Made by a program: the position numbers and the translations under genes
Notes under the pieces: model-generated
Databases searched by the model: none
What the model saw: only the letters and a program-made list of their open reading frames with translations
What the model was told of the DNA's origin: nothing
Shown here: positions 44,409 to 57,200 of the stretch, one piece after another
How positions within the stretch are numbered: the stretch's first letter is position 1
Layout of the letters: the number at the start of each line of letters is the position of its first letter
Assembly (NCBI RefSeq): GCF_949628265.1
Contig: NC_088789.1
Location: forward strand, 30,435,883 to 30,499,882
Reading direction: 5' to 3'
From: Cloeon dipterum
Lineage: Eukaryota; Arthropoda; Insecta; Ephemeroptera; Baetidae
DNA length: 64,000 nucleotides

Positions 44409-45822
44409 TCAAACGTGACCAATTTTGACATCAACAAAACGTTTCTTGGATGCGTTTCGAATTTCTTTTGACATTTGTACGGATTGAAAATAATCTTTGA
44501 CTTCTTGTCTGGCCGCGAAATCCAGCACGGACCTTCCGTCCGAGGTCAGGGCCTCAGGGTCAGCCCCTTGGCTCAGCAGCCACCGACACATGTCCAGGTC
44601 AGCACGCTCCGCGGCCAGATGCAGGACGTATTTCCCATCTTGCCCCATTTCTTTCATCAGATCCTTGTTTCTCGAGTGAACGAGCTTCGCACTTTCCAGA
44701 TTGTTCTTCTCCACACAAAAGTGCAGGTAGTTTATTTTGTTCATCTTCTTGTCGAAATTCAACTCAAACAACGCCTCTGCTGCGTGTATGAATTTCAGTT
44801 CGAGTGCGACTTGCAGCAAATTTTTGCCTTTTCCAAAATTCTCGATATGACTCGATAATATCCTGCTCAACTCGCGTATCTTTTCCTTATAGCCCTTGCC
44901 TCTATAGATTTGCCTCGCAGTTTTCGGATCGATGTCCACTTCCAGGATGGCGCCGTGTATTAGCAAAGCATTGGCGACGCCTCTGTTTTCCATCGCTATG
45001 GCGTGGCTGTAGGGTGTGTGGTGGAAAAACAAGCTCTTCTTCTCTACGTCGATTTTGTAATTTTCCAGCAGGAAGTGTGCGATTTTCTCTCCGTGCTTCA
45101 AGTTGCTGGCGACGTCGAACAAAATCTCTTCCTTCCAGTTTGAGGTTTGGTCACTGTCCAGGTCCACGTCGGCCAGGCATTCTTTGAAAAGCCACTGGCA
45201 CAATTTCTGGTCAGCACGCCGCACCGCTCTGATTAGGAGGTTTTCAGTCTTAGCTTTAGACAGCGATGCGTCCTTCTCGAACACGAATTTGCAGAAATAT
45301 AAAGCATTCTTATCGATGCACCAGTCCAGAATATTCCCGTTGAAATTGATTTTCTGCTTCAGAAGCTCGAACAATTTGAGAGAAACCTCGAAATTTCTCA
45401 TCTTAAGGGCGCGCGCGAGTGGCAATTTTCCATTTTTGGCCTTTTTGTCGATTTTGGTGCCGTGTTCGTGGAATAATTCCACGAGTTTCGATCCAGAGGG
45501 GTTCATGCCAACGTAGTGAAAGGCGTTGGCGCCATTTCTGTCTAAAATTTTGGAAACGTCAGCGCCATCTGCGATGAGCTGCCGGCAAACCTCCTCATCT
45601 GCGTATTTTGCCGCGAAAAGAATTCGAGGAATTTTCCCCCTGTTCTTTTCTATGAAATTCAGTTTTTCATCCAAGCGAGTTAACTCGTTGAATTCCAATC
45701 TTTTCTCACTCTCTGAGTCGGGAGCTTGAACTGCAGAAAAATAGAATTCAAGAATTTGTCAACAAAAGAAAATATTTCAAACATTTACCAGCACGTTTTG
45801 GGTTTTTCTTGGTGGATTCCAT
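44409..45822 (-). CDS. AnkE: ankyrin-repeat protein (2 exons, 451 aa)
   Basis: Exon 1 is 45789-45822 (MESTKKNPKRA, 34 nt) and exon 2 is 44409-45730, joined in phase 1; the same 34-nt first exon length occurs in AnkF. The body starts with NELTRLDEKLNFIEKNRGKIPRILFAAKYADEEVC, split here as NELTRLDEKLNF and IPRILFAAKYADEEVC. Later repeats are NAFHYVGMNPSG, TPYSHAIAMENRGVANALL and YVLHLAAERADLDMCRWLL, then SVLDFAARQEVKDYF at the C-terminus. The closing block 'ADPEALTSDGRSVLDFA' is the counterpart of the last block in AnkF. The middle is diverged, with a helix-rich stretch around residues 150-300. No extra domain is seen. It is convergent with AnkD and divergent from AnkF. Confidence 0.9.
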
Positions 45823-45829
45823 TCTCTAT

Positions 45830-47247
45830 TCAACAGGAGCAGATTCTTTAGATTCCAGTGCACAAATCTCGAGCTGTTCTATTGTGACATTTTTCCATGA
45901 ATAGCAATGAATGATAATTATTTTACTCACTTAATTCAATCTTTCTTTCAACTAGCCAAAATCAAAGCAGAATCTGCGGCAGGAAATTAAAAACGTTAAC
46001 AAAATAACTAAAATTTTAATCGTGAATACTCACAAAATTATTAAACGTTTAACCGACGGAGAGTAACGATTAAATAGGGTCTGCTTTGGCTTAACTTGCT
46101 CTTTTCTCCTCAACTCAGCGGTAAAGACTGAGCTTCTCAGGAGTAGAACTTGTAAAATTGGAAGGGATTTGGGAGCAATCTAGGGCCGGACTGGCCTATC
46201 AGGTGTTGCGGGCACGGGAAAATCTTGCTGTTGCTCACAGATGGCGTCATCATTAATTTTCGAAATTTAGGGTTTTCCATTTTGAAAACAGATAGATTAA
46301 TCCTAAAAGTTTTTCATGAAGAAACATCCTGTTTTCTAAGATTCGTAAATTTATATATTCTAAATTTTGGACTGTTTATTCGCAGTTTCTGGCACTTAGC
46401 AATGATTTATTTCCTATGTTGCTGTCTTTCTTTCATCACAAATCTTTTACGCAGCTGCATTCCAAATGGCGTTTAAAAATTAAACTCGAGAGAACAAAAT
46501 TTATTTGTACCAATAAAATGAACTAATTTCATGAGAGGATTATTTTTTTAATACTGATCTTCTTTAATCTTGAAAACGTTTTTCGCCAACCACTTTTGAA
46601 GGAACGAGAAAAGGGAATTTCGGTCTAGAAGTTAAATGCTTAAAGCAGCTCTGGGAAAATGCCATCAATCATAAACAGCCCCTTTTAAATATCTCCCTGC
46701 TATTGGCCTTGAAAAGACGGCTGCAACTTTTCCCCTCGATGCTCAAAAAGTTCATTGCCTCCTCCGAGAAAAGGAGAAAAAGCCGAGAGCTGCTGCTCAT
46801 GCTCATTCAGCTTCGAGAGGGAGAAATAGGAGCACGGCGCTCGGCAGCAAACCCAGCTGCTGCACCAAGAATAAATAATCCTCTTTCCCCAAAACCACAC
46901 ATTTCTCGTCAACGGTGAGTTATTTTTTCTGTCTATCCTCAAAAAATCTGTTATATTTTGATAATTTTTTAATAATGCCTAAGCCATATTACTTTGGTGG
47001 TTATTTTTTTGAATCTATATCCACAAGAATGCCGGTAGCTAAACAGGGAACTGCATTAGTGATTCACTGCTTAGCTTTTTGATGGAGACAGCAGCGCCAC
47101 AGCGACAGCCGGTGGAACCAACAAGACTGTCTTGTCGCTTTACTCCCTTTCGTTTTGATTGCCGGCATTCTTGCGGCACTTTTTGACCGGAGAAAAAGAA
47201 ATGTGAAGCTACGAATTTTGAAAATTAAAATCAATTCGTGTTTGCAG
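45830..47247. other. Divergent promoter region of AnkE and AnkF
   Basis: AnkE and AnkF face away from each other here. A candidate non-coding first exon of AnkF ends at 46914 ('cgtcaacg|gtgagt') after a purine-rich 'cagcttcgagagggagaaat'. The next exon begins at 47248 after 'gtttgcag' and holds the AnkF start codon. The stretch near 46185 begins 'agggccggactggcc', like a hAT end, but no partner end was found. Confidence 0.5.
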
Positions 47248-47281
47248 CTCCTGGGGAAGAGGAAATTGGTTTGAGCGGAAA

Positions 47282-50200
47282 ATGTCGTCAAAGAAAAGGG
47301 AAACTTCCGCCATCAGTGAGTTTATAATTATATTTTATGTAAAATTAGATTATAAATCAATTGGCTGTTAAATAACAGCTAATTCTCAGTATCTCTTTTA
47401 CCTCTAAAATTAATACAATTTTTTAACTCAAACACCCAGACAAACGGAAGATAGCAGATTCACCAGATTCACGTATTAAAGAAAAGCAACCTCGGGTGAG
47501 CGAAGAAGTCATAAAAGAAAGCTTCCTGCAGCACAGACTGGCCTTCATCAATGACTGGAGAGGCGATATCCCGGAACTGCACTTCGCCGCGCAGTTCGCC
47601 GACCTGGAGGTGTGCCAGTTCCTGGTGAAGGGGGGCGCCAACGTCAGCGACAAGTGTGGAAATGGCAAAACTCCTCTCCACTATGCCATAAAAAACAAAA
47701 CGTGTTCCTTTCCAATCGTCGAATTCCTCGCGTCCAAGATAGTGAAAGAGAGGTGCGATTACTGGCGTTCCCTCATTTTCATCGCACTCGATGATCAGAA
47801 CTACCGCACGGCCGAGCTTCTATCGAAACTGTTTGATGAGGAGAATGAGTACAACCTGCTCCGATTTTGCATCAAGGAGAACAACCTGAATTATGCCAAG
47901 TCCGTTCACGACTTCTACCCTGATTTAATGGAAATGAGGGACGGATATGGCAATGATATGATTCTGTTCGCGGCGAAGCATGCTGGAAAGGAGATGTTCC
48001 GATGGTTGCTGGAAGAAGCAGATCCTTCCTCTGATATGTGAGTTGTGAACCCTGATGACTGTGTAGTTATTTTGCTATTGCTGAAACTCAGGAAATTTAC
48101 TACTCTCTCATTTGCGACCAGCACTTTGTTGACACTTTTCTAGATTGAGACCAAAAAACATGAACTTATCGGGGTTTTCTTACGTTTCCACTGATTTTCT
48201 GCTTGCCATGACCGAGTGATTCGGCCGCCTAGCTTTTATTAGACAATAAACAATAAATTAACAATTTAAAATATGAAATTACGGTGCTTCTTGTAACGTG
48301 TGTTAAGTGGTGACCCACTCATACTAGTAGCTTACAAAAGTTTTAGAATATACCATTGAAGTTTTTATCTTCCACATACATCACTTCAATTGTCTGATGT
48401 CCTAAGGTCATTTTGCTGAATAACAAGAATTAAATAATATGAACATGTTCTCTCTTAGGTGGAAGAAATTCGTCCTGCACAACGCAGCCGTCAACATGGA
48501 GCACGGTGCCGAAATTATCTCCTTCCTGAGCTCCAAAAATATCCAACTGAACTACAATGCAAAGAACAAAGTGGGAAAACGGCCCGTGATGTACGCCCTG
48601 GAACTGGAAAACATCGGTGCCGCGGAGGAACTGGTCGAGCGAGGCGCTGAAATCGAATTTGACTGGAAGGATCAACCCTTACTCAACTACCTAGTGGGCA
48701 TTGCTAAGGTCAAGAGTGTGGAGTTCATCTGTGAGAAAATTTACAGGGAAGGTAGCATGGGTGTAGATTTTGGCGCCATTCACGTTGCGGCAGGGGTAGC
48801 CACGCTTGACCAGTTCAGAAATCTTGTAGAGGCATTGGGCGTCGAATGTCTGAGGAAAAGAACCAGAGTGTACGATCGCACGGTCCTGGATTGCGCTGCC
48901 AATAACCACGAGCACGGAATCGAAATCATCAAATACATTTTGGAAAAGGATATGCAATTTCAACTCTTGAGATTGGTAAGAGCATTCTTTTTAGTAGATA
49001 GAATCGTTTTAACTTATTAATGAATAGAGGAGCCCTCTTAAGGGTCCCCTGTACTACGCCCTGGGGGATGAAAACATTTGCATAGCGGATTATTTGAGAA
49101 GTAAAGGTGCCAAAAAAATCGACACGAATTGCGTTGATGACCTTCTTGACAAGCTGATGCGCGAGGGAGAAATGAGCACTCTGTATTATATTTTTGACAA
49201 TAATCTGGTTGACGCGGAAGTGTATCAACTCATCCACGCGGCGGCCAAATTCGCCAGCCGTAGCAGGTTCAGAGCAATTGTTAATTCAGGGAGAAGCAAT
49301 CCGAGGATAGTGACAGGACGGAAGAATACAGTCTTGCATTACGCTGCAGAAAACCGTACTCACGGGGCAAAAATCATCAAATTCTTACTACGTCTGGACA
49401 AAAAACATTTCCTGTCAATTGTGAGTATAGGTTGATATTCCGACTTGAGAAATAAAATGTCAAATTTTTCTCCTAGCGAGACGATACGAATGAACTTGGA
49501 GAAACCGCACTTCACTCTGCTCTCGCCTGTGGAAACATAAATGTGGTGAAATTTTTGCGAAGGGAAATGCGCGCCAATTTCACGGTTATGAAGGAAAACT
49601 GCAATTTTTTGCAACACTGCGTGAAATTCGGATATGTGAAGAGCGCGAAAATTGTCTACGAAGTGGACAAACAATTGATGAAGAAAGTTGACGAGGATGG
49701 AAGAAACATGATGCATTTGGCCGCTCAACACGCTTTTCTTGGATTGTTCCTGTGGGTTTCTCAACAATGCAGCGGCAAAAAATACAAAATCAGGTAAAAT
49801 ACGTCGTTCATGCTGCGGAAAAAAGTTCAATCTCCAACTTGCTACTTTGTATTCACGAGACGCGCAAATATGGCGTCTGGTATGGCACGGCGGGAAAGTT
49901 ACAAACGTAAATTAAAATCGGCTTGGAAAATTTATCATTAAAATAAAGAACTTTTGAAAAATAGTATCAATTTTTGGAGATCGGACATTCTCACGAATCT
50001 AGGTAGTCATTTTAATTGGAATTCATTCTCCGTAGTGTCAACAAGAAAACGCTTGCTACGACTTTGCACTACGCCGCGTTGAACAAGTTTTATGGAAGGG
50101 AAATCATCAAACACATTCACAAATCAATGGGCGTGGCAGTCGACCTCTTCGACGCGAATAATGAAACTCCGCTACATTACGCACTCAGAGCTGAACTCCT

Positions 50201-50561
50201 GACGGGCGTGGCCCACGAGCTGCTTCAGTGCGACGCAAACATCAGGCTGAAGGGGAAAAGAGGGATGAATTATCTCCACTTCTGCGTCGTCGAGGACAAA
50301 CTGAACAGTGCCAAGTTTCTTCTCTCGAAGGAAAAGACTCTGTTGAGGGAAAAGACAGAGGACGGCAGAAACGCGCTCCACCTTGCTGCTGAGTTCGCAA
50401 GCCGCAAAATGTGTGATTGGCTTATCGACCAGGGTCTTGACCCCAATGAACTGACCGCCGATGGAAAATCTGTGCTTCACTTTGCTCGAGATGAAGATCT
50501 GAAGGAATACTTTTGTTCCTTGTTGGTAAAAGATGTTCGCTCTACGGAAGACAATGCTTAA
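47282..50561 (+). CDS. AnkF: ankyrin-repeat protein (6 exons, 794 aa)
   Basis: Exons 47282-47315, 47440-48037, 48459-48975, 49028-49420, 49477-49793 and 50036-50561 join in frame, for 2385 coding bases. Exon 6 was placed at the acceptor 'ctccgtag' because the earlier 'aatctag' would give an immediate stop. It is the largest and most intron-rich of the six ankyrin genes. Repeats run through the whole protein: IPELHFAAQFADLEVCQFL, TPLHYAIKNKTCS, KKFVLHNAAVNMEHG, RPVMYALELENIGAAEEL, VLHYAAENRTHG, TALHSALACGNINVVKFL, NMMHLAAQHAFLG, TTLHYAALNKFYG, TPLHYALRAELL, NALHLAAEFASRKMCDWL. The C-terminus 'GKSVLHFARDEDLKEYF' matches the closing block of AnkE. No catalytic domain or membrane segment is visible. 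It is probably an elongated binding scaffold. Confidence 0.88.
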
Positions 50562-52680
50562 TAGATTCTCCAGGAACAAAAAAATCTTATAATTGTGGGT
50601 CAATTAAAGCGTGAAATAGATTTTTTGAAACATGATACAATGAAAGAATATTTTTATTAACATGCGTACCACTATAACACGATGTGCAACTCTGGATTCT
50701 GGATGCTCACGGCGAGGCGCAGTAAAGAAAATAACCCTACGAGAAAAAACACGAGTTGACACGAGTTTTTGGTGACCCCCTCAAATATTTTTTTAGTTAT
50801 TTTTCCCGGGTTATTTGAGGCCCCCTTTATCAATATTGACTGGAAATTTTGATTTATTTCGTTATTTTAAAAATTCTGGATCACGAGATAATCACGTGAT
50901 AAACACGTGTTTCCGGTTACGAGTTAAAAATTAAAATGCTTGTTAATTGTTTCAATTGCATTTCAACTATGTTATTTTGCAGTTTTGTTCCTTAATTTAA
51001 TGATTTTAAGGGTAAATAGTTAAATTTAGCTACTCGCGTATTTCAACTTGAGTTGAACTCGTGTTTAACCCGGGTGTTTAAACACGTGTCACAGATCACA
51101 TGATTAACACGTGTTCAACTCGAGTTAAAATACATCAGTTGCTAAATTTAATATTTACTTATAATTTATAAAAATTTGCCCATTTTATTTAAAGAATGGG
51201 CACAAGTTTTCACAATTCTTCGAAAATACGTGGTCAATTAAACTCGTGTCGGAGATCACGTGTTTAATACGTGTCTATCCCGAGTTACGTTTTATGAGTA
51301 GATCGGATTAATAATTTGCTCTCCAAATAATTTTAAAAAGAAAAAAACTGCACGAGAGTTAGTAATGACACTATGGTATATAAAATTCTTTATATAATAA
51401 TTGTATTTTTTTCCAATTTAGCCATAGCTAATTTAATGAGTGTTAAAATTAATAGAAATATTCATCAGAGGGATAAATATATCACTGTCGTGGAATTTTG
51501 AATTTAAAAAATAAAAAATTTTAAAATATAATTTTAGCCCATGTTAAATATCTGTTATTTATTTTTCTAATCATTTTCCGACACATGTCCATCAATGGGG
51601 AGGTATAGGCGGGGTAGTGGTTGGTTTATATATACTTGAAATAATTATTAAATTATGATATATAAAATATTTTTTTGCATAATTTTCCATCACACGTGTA
51701 AATTGTTTGGTTTTGACAAAGAGCACGAATCAAAAGTCAACAACATGAAATCGGGAATATTTTCGATATCAGTCTGAATAAATTAAATAAATATTATATA
51801 CACATAGCTAGAGATCTAGGTCGGGGATTGGAAAAAGAGCGCTTTGAATTGTGGTAAAAATTAACGTGTTCTGCTTTAACATTTTTATTGAATAATTTCA
51901 AAAATCTTAAAATCATAAATGACGTGTGTTATTAACGAGAAAAATCACCTGTGGGCCGTATTTTATCTTTGACGATGATATTTTCTGTATCACATTGATA
52001 AAATTCTAAGAGCTGTAGATTTTTACACTAATTTAAGCAAATTTGCAAGTTCTCTGAAATTCGTGGGGCGCGCAAGCAAATATGCTGAACAAAAATAAAA
52101 AAAAAATATTGAGCCCAGCACTCGCGGCTTTCGCGCTACTTTAAAAAGGTTTACAATTTCTTATTTCTTGGAGATAAATAAATCGATTTTTATTTTTTAC
52201 ACACTCATAATGGGGGAAAAGGAATATATGTTTTGAGTTCATCAAGATTTACGAGCAATTTTAATAATGAAATTAAAACTTCCGATCATTAATTGTGTAA
52301 AGCATGGATAAATAAGTTAAATTTCTATTTTTAATATTTAATTAATAACCGGTTTCAAAAGAAATGATTTCATAATTATAATCGCAGCTGGTTACGATTG
52401 GCTCTACTGGTTGCTGCCCCGCCCACATCGAGCAACCGGTTAAGCAGCAGCTGGATGATAATATTTTGTTCTTCATCGCACTATTCTGTCGCAATTCGAA
52501 TAAAAAATGGCCTTACAATTAGACATTCGAAAATCCATTTTGTATTGTAAATTCTTTCAATTTATTCAGAAAATAAGCCGTTTTCATCTAAAATTTTGCG
52601 AAATTCTTTCATTCGAGTTTGGGGAAGTACCGGTTTTGCAGTGCGCAGACGCACTCATTCGTCAACGGCAAGCGCACCAG
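50562..52680. other. Intergenic, AT-rich; contains a CACGTG-rich MITE
   Basis: No gene seen. Besides the element at 50735-51301 the sequence is AT-rich without long ORFs. The last 300 bases, outside the P-like element, are GC-richer near 52.62-52.69. Confidence 0.5.
50735..51301. mobile_element. CACGTG-rich MITE, longer copy
   Basis: Starts 'ccctacgagaaaaaacacga', the same terminal sequence as the element at 63074-63309. The right end is a diverged complement ('gagttacgttttatgagtag'). The interior repeats 'aacacgtgt' and 'atcacgtg' palindromes, about half a dozen in 570 bases. No coding capacity. Confidence 0.7.
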
Positions 52681-52689
52681 CCGGCCAGC

Positions 52690-53020
52690 CAACACTGGCC
52701 AACACTAGAGTCCTTATATATGAGAGTCAAGCAGATAGATGTACGAACTGCGCATGCCCGACTTTGCGTCAAACAGATTTTTATTCCCTATCTCTCCCCA
52801 TGTTAATTGAGCTAGCGCCGGCGGCTCTGGACATAAATTGCTGATACAGCCCCCTCGTTTGTTGGTATCAATCGAAAGGCGATGAGTTGATCTACAAAAT
52901 GAGTCCGGTACCATAACGCTAAGTGTACCTAGTCTTAAGAAATCGACCCTCCAACAAGGGCCTTTTTGAAGCCATGCCAACCCCGCCGCCACTCTCTCCT
53001 GTCCTCTGATTGGTCGACAA
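52690..53020. repeat. Left inverted repeat of the P-like element
   Basis: On the minus strand it contains a CCAAT-type 'accaatcag', 'gcgctagctcaattaacatg', and a TATA-like 'catatataagg', in an order that would fire leftward, out of the element. It is the counterpart of 58500-58860. Confidence 0.75.
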
Positions 53021-53475
53021 AACTCACAGATGATGTGTTGGATGTAAATAAACAACTCGCTTCTGATGCTTGACTGACGCTACGCTTCTTTTCGTTCGTA
53101 AGATTCAACTTTTGATCAGGTAAATATCGCTCACACCTCTCAATTTATGGAAATAATAAATATTTTTAATAGAGAATTCAGACAAAATGTTGTTTTCACT
53201 TCAAAGAGAGAGTAAAATAGGACTTTTTATTGAACAAAAATTCATAGCAAACTAGCTCCATTTTTTTTAATTATACTTACTATGGGGCTTATTATGCACT
53301 TATTTGAATCCATTTGGCATGCTATTAGTAGAAGGACCCCTCAGCCACAATTTAATCGTTACAGGAAGAACTTGTCTGAGTTTTAATTTATTAATAAATA
53401 CATATAGTTACAGCACTGAGGTGCCTCATCAAATAAATATAAGAAATAGTTGTTTATCTCAAATCTTTCTGCTAG

Positions 53476-53789
53476 AACATCCCAAATAAAATGGATTCGC
53501 CTGACGATGCCTGCGCAAATGCTGAATTTTTGCTACAAATCCTCGATGAAGTGATACTTCCCATATTGATGGCCAATGATTCGTGTCCTAAGTATGCTGA
53601 TTTGTTTAACACCGCAATTTGTCTCTCAATAAATTTTTTCTAGGACTTTGTGCTATATTTGTGGCTGCTTGCAAACGTCGGCGAAGCCAAATGAAAGTTA
53701 AGTGAAAACTAGAGTCGTAAGCGGATTTATATCCCTACGCCTGATTTGCCCTGCCATCCTCAACCCAAAGCAGTTCAATACCATATCTG
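53476..53789 (+). pseudogene. p120-RasGAP (RASA1-like) GAP-domain fragment inside the transposon
   Basis: Two exons with normal splice sites: 53476-53591 and 53644-53789. Exon A encodes ACANAEFLLQILDEVILPIL and DSCPK. Exon B encodes TLCYICGCLQTSAKPNES, an in-frame TAA, then VKTRVVSGFISLRLICPAIL and NPKQFNTISG, ending on a GTGAGT donor. This matches the RASA1 GAP domain (human has LRYIYGCLQKS and TRVVSGFVFLRLICPAILNP). The next expected exon (DSPSP-type) was not found. The N- and C-terminal parts (SH2, SH3, PH, C2, the rest of GAP) are absent. It is therefore a captured or stranded gene piece. The in-frame stop and missing exons make a working GAP unlikely; a short regulatory transcript cannot be excluded. 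Confidence 0.8.
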
Positions 53790-54247
53790 GTGAGTTATTT
53801 CCAATGTTGTCAATTTGAATTATGTATGGTTTAGAATTTTATTTTAAACTCTCTTCATAGCATGGTTAGTAACCTTATTTTTTACGTTATAATTATTTCT
53901 TTTAAATTTTAACTTCTTGTTTTGGTTAATAAGTTATATATTTGCAGATGCAAAACGTTCTTAATTGCAAGTCTCAGTAATTATGATTAAATAAAGCTTC
54001 AAAAGATGTGAGTGGAATGCAATAATTATCACATTTTTTCCAATTCCAGATCTTTTATAGTAATAATGAATATTTTTAGTGTAGAATTAATTGTAAGTAA
54101 GACAAAATAGCGTTTCATTTTTAAAGAGTTAGTAAAAAGTGATTTTTTATTAAACAAAAATTCAAAACAAAGTACGTACAAACTACGTACATAATATGTC
54201 GATAACATACAAATTGTTACTGTCAAAATCCTTCAAAATTATTGTTA
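53790..54247. other. Spacer inside the P-like element
   Basis: AT-rich. A 'tatatttgcag' acceptor-like site at about 53947 follows the RasGAP exons, but the downstream frame stops after a few codons with no RasGAP similarity. The transposase 3' end lies just beyond. Confidence 0.5.
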
Positions 54248-57200
54248 TTACTTCTTGCCAGTGGTTGTAGTTGACACATAGCGGTGTCCACCTGCTGTGG
54301 AACTCCCTGCTGATACAGCGGGAGCCTTGTTCTTTCTCTTCACCTCTCTTGTAGTCTGGGCACTGTGAATTTTAACTCTGAAAGAGAGAAATCTCCTCAT
54401 GAGTTTTTGATCAATGCTGTGGCATGGCTTAAAGCATTGAAATTCTTGCATGCTGCTTTCCATGATGTTCTGAACTAAGGTCTCTAAGGTTTGCAGGTCT
54501 GGCAAAGTGCTGCAGCGAGCTGAAGCTGTCCGAAAGATTTTCTCGGCGTACTCAAACCAGTGGTACAGCTCCCTTGACACGTAAGTCAGCAGTCCTTCTT
54601 CGTACTCCCTTGACTTGGTATATTCAGTGAAATCTGCATCTATGGCCTCAACTATCAAGTCGTCAGTGCAATCATTGCACACAATTTGATTTCCCTTAAA
54701 TATAAAAATTAGTAATATCTAAAGATGAATTTCTATAAAATTTTACCATGACTGAGTCGAGAATGTAGCCACATACGTAATACAAGACGTTTTTGTCTTT
54801 GTGTGTGAGATCAGGCAGAGAAGTTGGCCAGTCGGATTTGAAACTGTTCAAGTGTTCAGTTGATATTGTCGCTTGCTGGGGACCTAAAAAAATGTTATTG
54901 GTATCCAAATCAATTAGAGACATATTCTTACGATGTTTTAAGAACTCAATGACACTTCCAAAATTTTCATCTGCAAATTTTTCTGTAAGATCGTGCTCAT
55001 AGTTGGATGCGCAAATGGTTTTTGAGTATTGGGAAAGAATGATGTTCTTAAGGGCTGATTTCCATTGAAAAGCATTTGGAACTGGGTTCCTTGATCGAAT
55101 AACTGAAAACAGATTTTCAATGCAGTTTGATGAAAATCTACTTCCATAAACAAAGTCCATCTCTTTGCTTTCAAGAAGTCTGGTTGCGATGGTAATGAAC
55201 CCATGGGTTGCGACTAGGGTACCTCGCTGCCAAGGTTTCCAGCTTTTTCCCACTGAAATACCTGAAATGATTGATTCATGAATATTTTAAAAAATTATTA
55301 TTATAAATTTTGTTTAGTGCTTTAAATTAATAATTAATAATTAATACTTTTTGCATACCTCTTGTAATTTCGATGTATTCTCGAAGTGAGTTTACTGCAG
55401 AATCAAATTTTCCTCTGTTTTTGAAGCTGAGGGCAGTTCCGTGGCTCGAAACTAGGATCTTGAACCATGAGGCAAAGCGTCTAATCCACCACGCAGTAGT
55501 CATCATGCCTGAATTTTTACGTTCTTTGGCCATCAGCTCAAGCGCAGCAGCAGTAGATTCATTCAAGACCCACACAGTATTGGTAACTCTCATTTTCTGA
55601 AAAGTATTTGGGTTCAATACAGCCTTGGCTAACTGAGGTGCTGCTTTCAGGTCATCATCCCTCTCCATTTCTGCTACCTGTACGATGTGCCTGCGTTAAA
55701 CATTATAAAGGACTTGGCTCAAAAAATAAGGTTGAATAAATTTCTTACGAGTACAAAACTTTATTAGTGGGCAGCCCATATTTGCGCACAATGGACTCGG
55801 AAAGGGTGAATTCTTTGTTGTTCGCCAAAGAGGATTTGCAATTTTTGGCGACGTGTGGAACGTCAGGGAGGATGGCCAGTTTCCTTTCTGGATCAGCTGG
55901 GTGGATGCATTCAAAGTTAATCTCACCTTCCCTACAATTTTAAGATCAAATTTATTAAATTGATTTAAAATTCTTAAATTCTGTGGCCTCTAAAACCTTT
56001 TTGCATCAATGTCATAGAATTTCCAAAGGTGTAGATTAGTGGCACACATGTCAGTCACATATGCCATGATCTTGCCACTAGTTTTTTCCTCGACCGCTTT
56101 TATGAGCTCTTCATTAACAAGCCTCACGGCACCGCCATTAACTGATTCTGGCGTCAAGTGATAAGCAAGGGGTTGTTTGATTCTCTTTCTCACACCAGCA
56201 AGCATCCAAGCCATGCCTTAAACCAATTAAGAAAATGTGTTAACTGCCATATAAGGTTTATTCATGATTAATTAATCATGATTATTCATGATTAATTAAT
56301 CATGATTATTCATGATTAATTAATCATGAATTAACCTTACCTTTACTTGCAGCCCCAGAATGTAAGGCCAGAGTAGATTCACCAATTGTAGTTTTGCTTG
56401 AGGGATCGTATTGGTGTCCTTTGCTAATTGACATCTCGTCGTTGAACAGAACTAGAAGCTTATTGCTCGGATGAGTTTCGAGCTCAAGGCGGCGCCTCAA
56501 GATCTCTATTGAGCCTTGGTCTACACCTGGAGAGAAACTAAATCCCTGTGTGCGAGTCTGCAAGCAACGGATGGAAGGTGACGGGTGCCCTTCTGCAAGA
56601 TAGTGTTGATATCCTGTGCTGCCGTAAGCAAACCTCCGTTGGATGCCCTTCAGGATGTCAGAATCGCTCCATTTTTTAACTCTGTGCTTTTTTTCCCCAG
56701 TCACATCTTTCTCTGTTGAAGCAGCAATAATTATTAGGCAACTATATAACCCTCTAACAATAAGTGATTTTTAATGCATCCCCAAATTTGTATAAATTTT
56801 GTTAATATTTAAGTTCATGTTTTTGTATAACATTCGTGTTAAAATCTTGACGAAACTCCATGTATGACAAATGGTTACATAACCAATGGCTACACCAAAA
56901 ATTTAATGCAGAATTTTAATCTTTACAAATTTAGTAGCTATTTTACTAAATTAGACTCACTCAAAATATTGACGCCTGTGGTTGAATAAATCTTGCACAG
57001 ATTTTCTTCCAGTTTCCTAGATTCCTGAAGCTCTTTTTCCAGAGCCTGGATCTTGTTTAACATTTCTTGCTTTTCCACCATCATTTTCCAATTGTTTGTA
57101 GCGTCCTCTGATACTCCATTCCAGTTGATTGCAAACACTTCGCCCACCGGTAAATTTTTTAAATTTACTGACTCCTCTCTCTCCTTTACTAATACATCCT

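Noticed and set aside
53708-53789. Reading the RasGAP fragment as a working gene
   Set aside because: In-frame stop, missing flanking GAP exons and no SH2/PH parts; treated as a fragment.
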